DNA from: AWTP1-13 sp035258605
GTDB taxonomy: Bacteria > Pseudomonadota > Alphaproteobacteria > Rhizobiales > Hyphomicrobiaceae
Direction of reading: 5' to 3'
Length of the DNA: 64,000 nt
Assembly (NCBI GenBank): GCA_035258605.1
Contig: DATFXD010000291.1
Coordinates: forward strand, 3,088 to 67,087
The position numbers and the translations under genes were made by a program. The notes under the pieces were generated by a model. That model saw only the letters and a list, made by a program, of their open reading frames with translations, had not been told where the DNA came from and searched no databases. The number at the start of each line of letters is the position of its first letter. Position 1 is the first letter of the stretch. Below are positions 35,227-43,647 of this stretch, piece after piece.

Positions 35227-35852
35227 GCGACAAGGACGGCACCGGCAGGGATGGTGCAGCGGAGGCGCCGCGCGCCTGGCAGCGCATGCTGTCCGGCCGC
35301 CGTCTTGATTTGCTCAATCCCGCCACCGCCGACATCGCCATTGAGGATATCGCCCACGGCCTGGCCCGCGTCGCCCGCTGGAACGGACAAACCTTGGGCG
35401 AGCACGCCTTCTCGGTGGCCCAGCACGCGCTGGTGGTTGAGGACATCGCCGCCAGCATGCACCCGGATCTGACGCGGCGTTGGCGGCTTGCCGCGCTGTT
35501 GCACGACGCCCCCGAATACGTGATCGGCGACCTGATCAGTCCGTTCAAGGCGGCACTCGGCTTCGACTACAAGGCGTTTGAGAACAAGCTGTTAGAGGCC
35601 ATCCATCGCCGCTTCGGGCTGCCGCCCTGTCTGCCCGAGCGCATCGCCAACACCATCAAAGCCGCCGATCGTGTCGCCGCCTACTACGAGGCGACCGCGC
35701 TTGCCGGCTTCACCTTGGGGGAGGCAAACCGCTATTTCGGCGTGCCGCGCGGCGTGCCCGAGGATCTGCAGCGGCGGCTGGAAGGGCTCGAGGCCAAGCC
35801 GATCGCGCTGGCCCAGGCGGCGTTTCTGGCACGCTTTGAGGCGTTGGCATGA
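35223..35852 (+). CDS. HD-domain phosphohydrolase (YfbR-like)
   Basis: This 209-residue protein has an HD metal-site set: His in 'EHAFSVAQHALVV', the HD pair in 'ALLHDAPEYVIGDLISPFK', and Asp in 'KAADRVAAYYEA'. The 'GDLISPFK' motif is seen in YfbR-type 5'-nucleotidases and related phosphohydrolases (COG1896). It may hydrolyse deoxynucleoside monophosphates, but this is inference. It overlaps tag by four bases and precedes a PTP-like gene by 25 bases. Confidence 0.86.
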   Translation: MSDKDGTGRDGAAEAPRAWQRMLSGRRLDLLNPATADIAIEDIAHGLARVARWNGQTLGEHAFSVAQHALVVEDIAASMHPDLTRRWRLAALLHDAPEYVIGDLISPFKAALGFDYKAFENKLLEAIHRRFGLPPCLPERIANTIKAADRVAAYYEATALAGFTLGEANRYFGVPRGVPEDLQRRLEGLEAKPIALAQAAFLARFEALA

Positions 35853-35877
35853 GGCGCACAGCCATAAAGGTGGGGGC

Positions 35878-36456
35878 ATGAGCGACCAGGAAACCGACGG
35901 CTGCGACGCGACCGGCGCGGCGGCCAAGCGCGGCATGCTCCACGTTTGCCCGCTGAGCGCGGTGCCGAGCTTGGTGGCCAACGCCCGGGCCTCCCACCTC
36001 ATCACCTTGCTGCAGAACGAAGTGCTGGTGGAGCGGCCCGCCGGCATCCTGCCCGAACGGCACTTGCGCATTCACATGCACGATATCGCCGAACCGCTGT
36101 TGGGCTTCGTGGCGCCCGACCAAAATCACATTGCCGCCATCATCGCCTTCGCGCACGCCTGGGCGGGACAAGGTCCGATGGTGGTGCATTGTTGGGCCGG
36201 CATCAGCCGTTCCACCGCCGCCGCCTATACCGCTTTGTGCAGCATCAATCCGGACGTGCCGGAAGATCTGATCGCAGAACGCCTGCGCCGTGCCTCCCCC
36301 ACCGCCTATCCCAACCGGCTGATGATACGCCTTGCCGACCAGGCGCTGGGCAGAGGCGGGCGCATGGTGCGCGCCGTCGACGCCATCGGTCGCGGCGTCG
36401 TGGCCGCCGAGGCGCGGCCGTTTGCGATAGCTGCCGATCTCTCACAGCTCAGCTGA
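35878..36456 (+). CDS. tyrosine phosphatase-like protein
   Basis: This 192-residue protein has the protein tyrosine phosphatase P-loop H104-C105-W-A-G-I-S-R111-S, so the nucleophile C105 and R111 are in place. An acidic 'HDIAEPLLGFVAPDQNH' before it may supply the general acid. Such small PTP-like proteins in alphaproteobacteria may act on phosphoinositides or nucleotides; the substrate is unknown. It shares the operon direction with tag and the HD gene. Confidence 0.85.
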   Translation: MSDQETDGCDATGAAAKRGMLHVCPLSAVPSLVANARASHLITLLQNEVLVERPAGILPERHLRIHMHDIAEPLLGFVAPDQNHIAAIIAFAHAWAGQGPMVVHCWAGISRSTAAAYTALCSINPDVPEDLIAERLRRASPTAYPNRLMIRLADQALGRGGRMVRAVDAIGRGVVAAEARPFAIAADLSQLS

Positions 36457-36548
36457 TTTTTGCTACCGCCTTCAGGCAATGCGGAAAATTGCCACGATTG
36501 CCAACGCAATCTACGCCGTTCCGCTTGAGTTTGCCGCGAGGCACACGA

Positions 36549-37571
36549 ATGACTTGGTCCCTGCGCCAATCCGAAAGCGCGTTCAGACCCACGAGCTATG
36601 CCGGCGTCACCGCCGACATCGGCGCGATTGCGGTCGCTTTGAGCGCAGTTGTTCTGGCGGTCAACGACGACGAGCCGGTGGTGGCGGTTCTGCCCGCCGA
36701 CGGCGCGCCGGCTGGGCTCACTCTGCCCGGCGGCCGCTTTTGCGCCGGTGAGCACGACAGTCTGGACGTTGGCCTGCGCGTCGCGGTCGAGCGCCAGACC
36801 GGTCTCAACCTGCACCAGACCCGGCAGATTGCCGCCACCACCATGCGCGGCAACGGCGCCGGCCCGGACGCCGCCGTCGTGCTGGGCATCAGCTATTTGG
36901 CCCTGGTCGCACCGGGCCAGGTCAACCAGCGCGGCAGCCTCAACTGGCTCAGCTGGTATCAATTCTTTCCCTGGGAGGACTGGCGCCACGGCCGGCCGGC
37001 GATCCTGAAGCAGGACATCGAGCCGTCGCTGCGCGCCTGGGCCGCGGCCGAGCCCGCCTGTCAGAACGATCGCCTCGACCGGGGTCAGCGCGTGCGCTTG
37101 TGTTTTGGCTGCGACGGGGCCGCCTGGGATGAGGAGAAGGTGGTCGAGCGCTACCAACTCATGTGCGAGGCCGGCCTGGTGCGCGACCGCGATGCCGAGC
37201 CCGGCGAGGCGCGCGCGCCGGTGCGCGGCCTCTCCCCCTATGGCCGCGCCGATCTTGGCCAGTACGGGCCCGTGCTCGCCGGCGCCATCGCCGAATTGCG
37301 GCGCTTGATCAAGTACCGCCCGGTGGTGTTCGAGCTGATGGACGAGGTGTTCACCTTGTTTGAGCTGCAGAAGACCGTCGAGGCCATCCTCGGCCCGCAC
37401 CTGCATAAACAGAATTTTCGCCGCCTGGTCGAGGGCGGCGGCCTGGTCGAGCCGACCGATCAATATCGCTTCCGCACCGGTGGTCGGCCGGCGCGGCTCT
37501 ACCGCTTCCGGCCGGATGTGCTGCTCGAGCGCCTGGCGCCTGGCGTGCGCATCAAGCACGGCCGCGTCTAA
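36549..37571 (+). CDS. NrtR-like regulator with degenerate Nudix domain
   Basis: This 340-residue protein joins an N-terminal Nudix fold ('LTLPGGRFCAGEHDSLDVGL') to a C-terminal winged-helix segment ('FELMDEVFTLFELQKTVEAI', 'NFRRLVEGGGLVEPT'), the NrtR plan. The catalytic Nudix glutamates are missing: the REUxEE part reads VAVERQ. The domain probably senses a nucleotide such as ADP-ribose rather than cleaving it. NrtR repressors control NAD synthesis genes; none lie nearby. A middle region (about 170-235) with 'RLCFGCDGAAWDEEK' is unusual. The ATG is at 36549. Confidence 0.8.
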   Translation: MTWSLRQSESAFRPTSYAGVTADIGAIAVALSAVVLAVNDDEPVVAVLPADGAPAGLTLPGGRFCAGEHDSLDVGLRVAVERQTGLNLHQTRQIAATTMRGNGAGPDAAVVLGISYLALVAPGQVNQRGSLNWLSWYQFFPWEDWRHGRPAILKQDIEPSLRAWAAAEPACQNDRLDRGQRVRLCFGCDGAAWDEEKVVERYQLMCEAGLVRDRDAEPGEARAPVRGLSPYGRADLGQYGPVLAGAIAELRRLIKYRPVVFELMDEVFTLFELQKTVEAILGPHLHKQNFRRLVEGGGLVEPTDQYRFRTGGRPARLYRFRPDVLLERLAPGVRIKHGRV

Positions 37572-37609
37572 CGCGGCGATCGCGGGTGGCGGCGCCAGAC
37601 CGCATAGCC

Positions 37610-37615
37610 TATAAG
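37610..37615 (+). promoter_or_regulatory. candidate -10 element upstream of the glycan module
   Basis: TATAAG at 37610-37615 is followed 28 bases later by the GT39 ATG at 37644. No clear -35 can be seen. Confidence 0.25.
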
Positions 37616-37643
37616 GAAGCGCCCAAGCCACCCTCGGTCCTGC

Positions 37644-39152
37644 ATGGCATCGCAACCCAGCTGGGCGAGACCACCGCAGGTCGCCCTGATCATTCTCGCC
37701 TATTTTCTGATCCACGTCGGCGTGCGTGTGTGGGCAGGTCCCACGCTCGGGCTCGATGACGCCGAGCAGGCGCTGTTCGCCCAGCAATGGCTGCTCAACT
37801 ATCGCTTGCGCGCGCCGCCGCTGTTCACCTGGGCCCTGGTCGGGGCCGGGTCGCTGGTCGGCATCAATGCCCTGGTGATTGCCGCGCTGCGCTACGCGCT
37901 CTTGGCGATGGTCGCCGCCTTCACCTATCTCACCGCCCGCGCCCTCATTCGCGATCCGCGCCTGGCCGCGCTCGCCACCTTCAGTTTCGCCGCCATCTAC
38001 GTGTTCGGCTACTACAGCCACCACGATCTTACCCATACCACGGTGCTTGCCGCCTTCATCGCCGCCAGCTGGTATGCCTTCGTGCGGCTGGTCGAACTGC
38101 CGACGCTCGGCCGCTATCTGGCGCTCGGCGCCGCCTTTGGCTTCGGGCTGTTGGGCAAGTGGAATTTCCTCATTTTCGCCCTGGCGCTGCCGGCGGCCTG
38201 CCTCACCGAGCCGCAGTACCGGCGGTTGGTCATCAATTGGCGGATGCTGCCGGCCGTCGCCAGCATGGTTCTGATCGCGCTGCCGTCGGCGCTGTGGGCG
38301 GTCGATGTCGGACCGGCCACCGGCGATGGCATGGCAAGCTTGCTCGGCAAGCCGGCGGCGAGCCTGTTCGGCGGCCTGGTGGTGGGCACCGCCAACCTGG
38401 CGCTGGCGGTGTTTGCCTACCCGATGCCGTTGCTGGCGATTTTCCTCATGCTGTTTGGCGCCGCCGCCTGGCGCGGCTTCAGGCTTAAGGACGGGCCGCC
38501 CGAGCCGGTGGTCGGCGCGGGGCTGATCGGCAAGGTGATGGTGATCGCGCTGTTGTTGCACTGGCTGCTGGTGCCGTTCGCCGGCGCCACCATGTTTTCC
38601 GAACGCCTGCTGCAACCGGCACTGCAGATCCTGCCGATCTATCTGTTCATGCTGGTCGACCGCGTCGGCGCCGACGAGCGGCCGGTGCGCGGTTATGCGT
38701 TGGCGATGGCGGCGGTGGCCGTCATCGCCGTGGCGGCGCGCCTGGTCGTGCACATCGTGTGTCCCGGTGCCTGCCGCGCCCTCATTCCCTTTGAAGAGGT
38801 CGCGCAGAGCTTGCGCCGCGCCGGCTTTGCCGGCACCGGCACCATCCTGGTCGCCGAATTTCACCTCGGCGGCAACCTCAGGGTGCAGTTTCCCAAGGCC
38901 CGGGTGATCGACATCGGCTTTCCGCCGCGGGTATGGCCGGCCGCGCCCGGCCAGGGACAATGCCTGTTGGTGTGGCCAGCTCGCTCGTCGATCGCCAACG
39001 CCTTCGATGATTACCTTGTGCGGGAGCTGGCAGTGAGCGCCACCACGCCGCGGCGCGAGGGCAGCATCACCGTGGCGGTGCCGGCGACGCGCGCGCGCAG
39101 CTATCAAGTGTTTTATCGCCTGTACGCGGGGAGCCCGGGTGAATGTCGGTGA
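37644..39152 (+). CDS. GT39-family (ArnT-like) membrane glycosyltransferase
   Basis: This 502-residue multi-spanning protein has an early periplasmic loop 'LGLDDAEQALFAQQWLLNYR', which carries the acidic residues of the ArnT/PMT catalytic site, and about eleven hydrophobic segments. Such enzymes move a sugar from a polyprenyl-phosphate donor to an outer-leaflet acceptor such as lipid A or hopanoid. The next gene (GT2) would make the donor, and the two overlap by ten bases. Acceptor and sugar are unknown. Confidence 0.88.
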   Translation: MASQPSWARPPQVALIILAYFLIHVGVRVWAGPTLGLDDAEQALFAQQWLLNYRLRAPPLFTWALVGAGSLVGINALVIAALRYALLAMVAAFTYLTARALIRDPRLAALATFSFAAIYVFGYYSHHDLTHTTVLAAFIAASWYAFVRLVELPTLGRYLALGAAFGFGLLGKWNFLIFALALPAACLTEPQYRRLVINWRMLPAVASMVLIALPSALWAVDVGPATGDGMASLLGKPAASLFGGLVVGTANLALAVFAYPMPLLAIFLMLFGAAAWRGFRLKDGPPEPVVGAGLIGKVMVIALLLHWLLVPFAGATMFSERLLQPALQILPIYLFMLVDRVGADERPVRGYALAMAAVAVIAVAARLVVHIVCPGACRALIPFEEVAQSLRRAGFAGTGTILVAEFHLGGNLRVQFPKARVIDIGFPPRVWPAAPGQGQCLLVWPARSSIANAFDDYLVRELAVSATTPRREGSITVAVPATRARSYQVFYRLYAGSPGECR

Positions 39153-40150
39153 ATGAGTGGCCAAGCGAGGACGCCGCGCTCGCCGCCGGGCGGGTGCCCG
39201 CGCATGCTCTGAGTATCGTCATCCCCGCTAAGGACGAGGAGGACTCGCTGCCCATCGTCGTCGCCCGCATCATCGCCGCGGCGGCGGCCGGCGGCCACAC
39301 CTTGGCCGATATCGTGCTGATCGACGACGGCAGCGGCGATGGTAGCTGGGAGGTCATGTCGGAACTGGCGCGCGAGCACGATGTCATCCAGGCGATCCGG
39401 CTGCGGCGCAATTTCGGCAAGGCCACCGCGCTGATGGTCGGCATCGGCGCCTGCCGCGGCGACGTGATCATCACCATGGACGCCGATCTGCAGGACGATC
39501 CCGACGAGATCTCCCGCTTCATCGCCAAGCTCGATGCGGGCTACGATCTGGTTTCGGGCTGGAAGAAGAAACGCCACGATCCCTTGAACAAGACCTTGCC
39601 GTCGCGCTTCTTCAACAAGGTGACGGCGATCATCAGCGGCGTCGAGCTCAACGATTTCAACTGCGGCTTCAAGGCCTACCGGCGCCAGCTGTTCGATTCG
39701 ATCGAGCTTTACGGCGAGCTGCACCGCTACGTGCCGGTGCTGGCCAACGCGCTCGGCTACCGCATCGCCGAGATCGAGGTCAAACACCACCCGCGCCGCT
39801 TCGGCACCTCCAAGTATGGGGTCGCGCGCTATCTGCGCGGTTTCCTCGATCTGTTGACGGTGGTGCTGATCACCCGCTTTGCCTACCGTCCGGGGCATTT
39901 GTTCGGCGGTATCGGCACCGTGTTGGCGCTGAGCGGCAGCGTCGCGCTCGCCTATTTGATCGGCCTCAAATTGGCGACCGGCGCCAGCATCGGCAGCCGG
40001 CCGCTGCTGTTGTTGGGGGTGATGGCGGTCATCGTCGGCATGCAGCTCGTCCTGTTCGGCCTGTTGGCGGAGCTCATCATTCATCGCACGCAGCGGCCGG
40101 TTGAGACGCGCAATCTGGTGGCGCAACAGCGCGGCCGGCCGCGGCCATGA
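39143..40150 (+). CDS. GT2-family polyprenyl-phosphate glycosyltransferase (DPM1/ArnC-like)
   Basis: This 335-residue protein has a GT-A domain ('SIVIPAKDEEDSLP', 'IDDGSGDGSWEV', the metal-binding 'TMDADLQDDPDEI') and two C-terminal membrane segments (about 265-320), the ArnC/GtrB layout. It should attach a sugar from a nucleotide donor to undecaprenyl phosphate. It overlaps the GT39 gene by 10 bases and the next gene by 4, so the three are co-translated. Confidence 0.93.
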   Translation: MSVNEWPSEDAALAAGRVPAHALSIVIPAKDEEDSLPIVVARIIAAAAAGGHTLADIVLIDDGSGDGSWEVMSELAREHDVIQAIRLRRNFGKATALMVGIGACRGDVIITMDADLQDDPDEISRFIAKLDAGYDLVSGWKKKRHDPLNKTLPSRFFNKVTAIISGVELNDFNCGFKAYRRQLFDSIELYGELHRYVPVLANALGYRIAEIEVKHHPRRFGTSKYGVARYLRGFLDLLTVVLITRFAYRPGHLFGGIGTVLALSGSVALAYLIGLKLATGASIGSRPLLLLGVMAVIVGMQLVLFGLLAELIIHRTQRPVETRNLVAQQRGRPRP

Positions 40151-41082
40151 GACCGGTCGGCTCCGCCATCGCTGCCGCCGGCTTGACCGGCCTGTGCTTG
40201 TGGCTATTGCTCACGCCCGAGGTCCTGGCCGGGCTGGCGCGGCTCGCCGGCGAGGCCAAGCCGGCGCCGCTGGCGGCCGCCTTCGCTGCCGCCGCGGCGG
40301 TGCAATGGTTGCGCGCCTGGCGCTTCCAAGTGATGACCACCGGCACCCTGGCGCCGCCGGCACCGGCGATGGTCCTGATCGCTCTCAAACTCAACTTCCT
40401 GAATTTCGTGTTGCCGTTCCGGCTGGGGGAATTGAGCTATCCCGCGCTGATGCGCCGCCAATACGGGCACGGCGTGCTGCGCTCGGCCGGCGTGCTGGTG
40501 CTGGCCCGCCTGTTCGATCTGGCGATCGTCGCCGCCATCTTGCTGGCGACGGCGGGGCTCTACGCGGAAACGGCCGCTGCCTGGCTCGGCTTCAGTCTCG
40601 GCGCCGCCGCCGCTGCCCTGGCGCCGCTCGGCCTCCTGCGGCTCGGGCAAAGCCTGAGTGAGCGCCTCTTCGCCCGCAGCCGGTGGGCCAAGCTTGCGCC
40701 CGGCGCCGCCGTTGCCGCCGCCCGCCAGGCGCCGGTGCTGCTGGCGCTGGGGTTTTCTATTTGGCTGACGTTCGCGCTCGTTGCCGTACTGGTGGCCCGC
40801 GCGGTGGCGGTGAGCATCGCCCCCAGCGCCGCCATCTTGGGGGCAGCGGCGGGCAATCTGGCGTTTGCTCTGCCGGTCAACGGGCTGGCCGGCATCGGTC
40901 CGGCGCAAGCCGCCTTTGTATTGGCCGCCAGCTGGGCCGGGGTGCCGCAAAATGACGCGGTGGTGAGCGCGCTGGCGCTGCACGCCGTGGTCTTGAGCAA
41001 CGCCGTGATCTTGGGTGGGCTCGCGTTCGCCAGCAGCTGGCCGCGCCGCGCAAGACTGTCAGACGGCCCCCCTTTGCCCTAA
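40147..41082 (+). CDS. lysylphosphatidylglycerol synthase TM region / flippase-like protein (UPF0104)
   Basis: This 311-residue protein has about seven to eight hydrophobic segments. The conserved 'WLRAWRFQVMTTG', 'LKLNFLNFVLPFRLGELSYP' and 'NGLAGIGPAQAAFVLAASW' match the LPG_synthase_TM domain. This domain is found with lipid-linked glycan synthesis and may act as a flippase or partner. It completes the GT39-GT2 module with a four-base overlap. Confidence 0.87.
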   Translation: MRPVGSAIAAAGLTGLCLWLLLTPEVLAGLARLAGEAKPAPLAAAFAAAAAVQWLRAWRFQVMTTGTLAPPAPAMVLIALKLNFLNFVLPFRLGELSYPALMRRQYGHGVLRSAGVLVLARLFDLAIVAAILLATAGLYAETAAAWLGFSLGAAAAALAPLGLLRLGQSLSERLFARSRWAKLAPGAAVAAARQAPVLLALGFSIWLTFALVAVLVARAVAVSIAPSAAILGAAAGNLAFALPVNGLAGIGPAQAAFVLAASWAGVPQNDAVVSALALHAVVLSNAVILGGLAFASSWPRRARLSDGPPLP

Positions 41083-41331
41083 AGTTAGGCCGCCAATTCG
41101 CACTCTTGGCTAGCCTAGTGTGGCTCAGCACCGCTCGCCACGCGCAAAAGTTTCTTTGCCAAAGCAAAGGCTTCCGCAGGCGGGGTGTTTACGCTAACTG
41201 TTGCCTTCGGGGGGCCGTGCCACCAGAAAGACGGGTGTGGGCCCACTTGGCGGAGACCCCGGCTTTTAAGCCGCGGGATCGCCGCTGCTTGCGCCGGGTC
41301 CATTCGTCAGCTCGCTCACATAAGGGCACGT
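41083..41331. other. 249-base intergenic region with two palindromes before the TRAP genes
   Basis: There is no gene. GTGGGCCCAC (41238-41247) is a perfect 10-base palindrome and CGGCTTTTAAGCCG (41261-41274) a perfect 14-base one; both lie within 95 bases of the TRAP start and could be operator sites. A promoter is not obvious. Confidence 0.4.
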
Positions 41332-41871
41332 ATGTCCGTTCTGTTGCGTTTCAGCAGAGCCGTCGATTGGGTCAACGCGCAATTTGCGATCGTCGCCAAT
41401 TGGCTCGTGCTGTGGGCCTGCCTGATCAGCGCCGGCAATGCGGCAAGCCGCTACCTGTTCAGCGAAAGCTCGAACGGCTGGCTCGAGATCCAATGGTACA
41501 TGTTCGCCGGCATGGTGCTGCTGGGCGCGCCCTATACCTTGAAAATGAACGAGCACGTGCGCGTCGACCTGTTCTACGGCATGATGTCGGAGCGCGCACG
41601 GATCATCATCGACATCGTCGGCGGCCTGCTGTTCCTGCTGCCGATCTGCCTGATCCTCACCTATTACACCTGGCCCTGGTTCGTTGCCTCCTGGCTCGGC
41701 AATGAAGGCTCCTCCAATGCCGGCGGCCTGTTGCGCTGGCCGGTGAAATTGCTGCTGCCGGTGGGCTTCGCCTTGATGGCGCTACAGGGCGTGTCGGAGA
41801 TCATCAAGCGCATCGCTGCCCTCGAGCACGTGATCGATGCCGAGTTCAAGTACGAGAAGCCGCTACAATGA
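41332..41871 (+). CDS. dctQ: TRAP transporter small permease (DctQ)
   Basis: This 179-residue protein has four hydrophobic segments and the DctQ-type 'NAASRYLFSESSNGWLEIQW' and 'LKMNEHVRVDLFY' motif. It joins the large permease to form the membrane part of a sodium-coupled TRAP uptake system for organic acids. The ATG at 41332 gives a normal length. It overlaps the large permease gene by four bases. Confidence 0.93.
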   Translation: MSVLLRFSRAVDWVNAQFAIVANWLVLWACLISAGNAASRYLFSESSNGWLEIQWYMFAGMVLLGAPYTLKMNEHVRVDLFYGMMSERARIIIDIVGGLLFLLPICLILTYYTWPWFVASWLGNEGSSNAGGLLRWPVKLLLPVGFALMALQGVSEIIKRIAALEHVIDAEFKYEKPLQ

Positions 41872-43283
41872 GTTGGATCGCGCACAACATGGCGCCGTTG
41901 ATGTTCGGCGGCATGGTCTTCTTTATGCTGATCGGCTACCCGGCGGCCTTCTCGCTGGCGGCGACGGGGTTGTTCTTCGGCTTTCTCGGCATCGAATTTG
42001 GTCTGATCCGACCCGACTTCCTCGGCAATCTGACCTACCAGCTGTTCGGCATCATCTCCAACGACCTGTTGCTGGCAATTCCGTTCTTCACCTTCATGGG
42101 GGCGATCCTCGAACGCTGCGGTTTGGCTGAGGATCTGCTCGATTCCATCGGCCAATTGTTCGGGCCGGTGCGCGGCGGCATGTCGTACGCGGTGATCTTT
42201 GTCGGGGCCATTCTCGGCGCCATCACCGGCACGGTTGCCGCCTCGGTGATCGCCATGGGCGTCATTTCCATGGTGCCGATGCTCAAGTACGGCTATTCCA
42301 CGCGCCACACCATGGGCGTGATCGCCGCCTCGGGCACCATCACCCAGCTGATCCCGCCGTCGTTGGTGTTGGTGGTGTTGGCCGACGTGCTCGGACGCTC
42401 GGTCGGCGACATGTACGCCGGCGCCATCGGACCGAGCTTTATCCAGGTGGCCCTGTTCTGCGCCTGGGTGGCGATCCTGAGCGTCGTGCGCCCCGCCGAC
42501 ATGCCGGCCTTGCCGGTCGAGGCGCGGACCTTGCGCGGCTGGGGGCTGTGGATGAAATGCCTGCGCGGCATGATCCCGTCGCTCGGCCTGATTTTCCTGG
42601 TGCTCGGCACCATCTTCATGGGCCTGGCGACGCCGACCGAGGCCGGCGCCATGGGCGTGGTCGGCGCCATTGCGCTCGCCGCCTCGTACGGCACCTTGAG
42701 CTTCAAGTTCCTCTACGAAGGCATGGCCAGCACCATGCGCATCACGGCGATGGTGGTCTATATCCTGATCGGCGCGCGCGTGTTCAGCCTGGTGTTCCAG
42801 GGCGTCGGTGGCAAGGAATGGATCGAGGCGCTGTTGACCTCGTTGCCGGGCGGCCAGGTCGGCTTCCTGGTGTTCGTCAACGCCTTTATCTTTGTGGTCG
42901 CCTTCTTCCTCGATTTCTTCGAGATCGCCTTCATCATCATCCCGCTGCTGGCCCCAGTGGCCGACAAGCTCGGCATCGATTTGGTGTGGTTCGGCGTGTT
43001 GATCTGCGCCAACATCCAAACCAGCTTCATGCATCCCCCGTTCGGCTTCGCCCTGTTCTATCTGCGCGGCATCGCGCCGCCGTCCATCAAGACCGCCGAC
43101 ATCTATTGGGGCGCCATTCCCTGGCTGTTCCTGCAGCTGATCCTGGTGGTGATTTTGATCTTCTGGCCAGGGTCAGTGACCTATTGGATCGACAAGGGTA
43201 CAGGCGTCGACCCGAGCAAGGTCGAAATCAACGTGCCGCTGCCGGCCCTGCCGCCAGCGCTCGATCCCTCGCAATTCAAGTAG
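41868..43283 (+). CDS. dctM: TRAP transporter large permease (DctM)
   Basis: This 471-residue protein has about 12 hydrophobic segments and family motifs 'GMVFFMLIGYPAAFSLAATG', 'IIPLLAPVADKLGIDLVWFG' and 'MHPPFGFALFYLRGIAPP'. It transports a substrate delivered by a periplasmic DctP protein, but no DctP gene is in the window. The system may use a binding protein encoded elsewhere. The ligand is unknown; 'MHPPFGFALFY' is shared by the dicarboxylate and mannitol/chloroaromatic types. Confidence 0.95.
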   Translation: MSWIAHNMAPLMFGGMVFFMLIGYPAAFSLAATGLFFGFLGIEFGLIRPDFLGNLTYQLFGIISNDLLLAIPFFTFMGAILERCGLAEDLLDSIGQLFGPVRGGMSYAVIFVGAILGAITGTVAASVIAMGVISMVPMLKYGYSTRHTMGVIAASGTITQLIPPSLVLVVLADVLGRSVGDMYAGAIGPSFIQVALFCAWVAILSVVRPADMPALPVEARTLRGWGLWMKCLRGMIPSLGLIFLVLGTIFMGLATPTEAGAMGVVGAIALAASYGTLSFKFLYEGMASTMRITAMVVYILIGARVFSLVFQGVGGKEWIEALLTSLPGGQVGFLVFVNAFIFVVAFFLDFFEIAFIIIPLLAPVADKLGIDLVWFGVLICANIQTSFMHPPFGFALFYLRGIAPPSIKTADIYWGAIPWLFLQLILVVILIFWPGSVTYWIDKGTGVDPSKVEINVPLPALPPALDPSQFK

Positions 43284-43422
43284 CACCGCCAAGGCTAAGG
43301 CCGGCAATGGAAAAAGGCGGCCCGCCACTTTTGGCCGCGGCCGCATCATTGTTCAATCACGATTGCGGTATAGAAGGCGCTAGCTCGCTCGATCGGGCGT
43401 GTGGGATGTGCTGGGGACGTCG

Positions 43423-43647
43423 ATGGTCAAGGTCATCGCCTTTTGGGGTATCATCTCCATTCTGTCCGCCATCATTGCCGGCATCGTCGCCGGGGTGAAG
43501 CGGCGCGATCATTCCTTCTGGGCGGCGTGGAGCTTCCTGTTTCCGCCGATGCTGCTGCTGTTGCTCTTGATGCGTCCCAACCGCGGCCCGCGGCAGCGGC
43601 GACCGGGGCTCGACGAGCTCGAGGCCGACGAGCGCGGCTTTCTCTAG
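43423..43647 (+). CDS. small two-TM membrane protein
   Basis: This 74-residue ORF has a GGGGA ribosome site five bases before ATG 43423. It holds two hydrophobic segments, 'VIAFWGIISILSAIIAGIVA' and 'AAWSFLFPPMLLLLLLM', and an acidic, Arg-rich tail. I do not recognise a family. Its stop overlaps the stop of ppdK on the opposite strand within the palindrome CTAG (43644-43647). An upstream GTG at 43399 is an alternative start. Confidence 0.65.
   Translation: MVKVIAFWGIISILSAIIAGIVAGVKRRDHSFWAAWSFLFPPMLLLLLLMRPNRGPRQRRPGLDELEADERGFL

Noticed and set aside
36306..39164. 952-codon minus-strand ORF
   Set aside because: Antisense to the NrtR-like and GT39 genes; His/Gln/Arg/Gly-rich with no domain.
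41664..43034. 456-codon minus-strand ORF rich in His, Asp, Glu
   Set aside because: Antisense of the TRAP permease; hydrophobic codons read backwards give polar residues.
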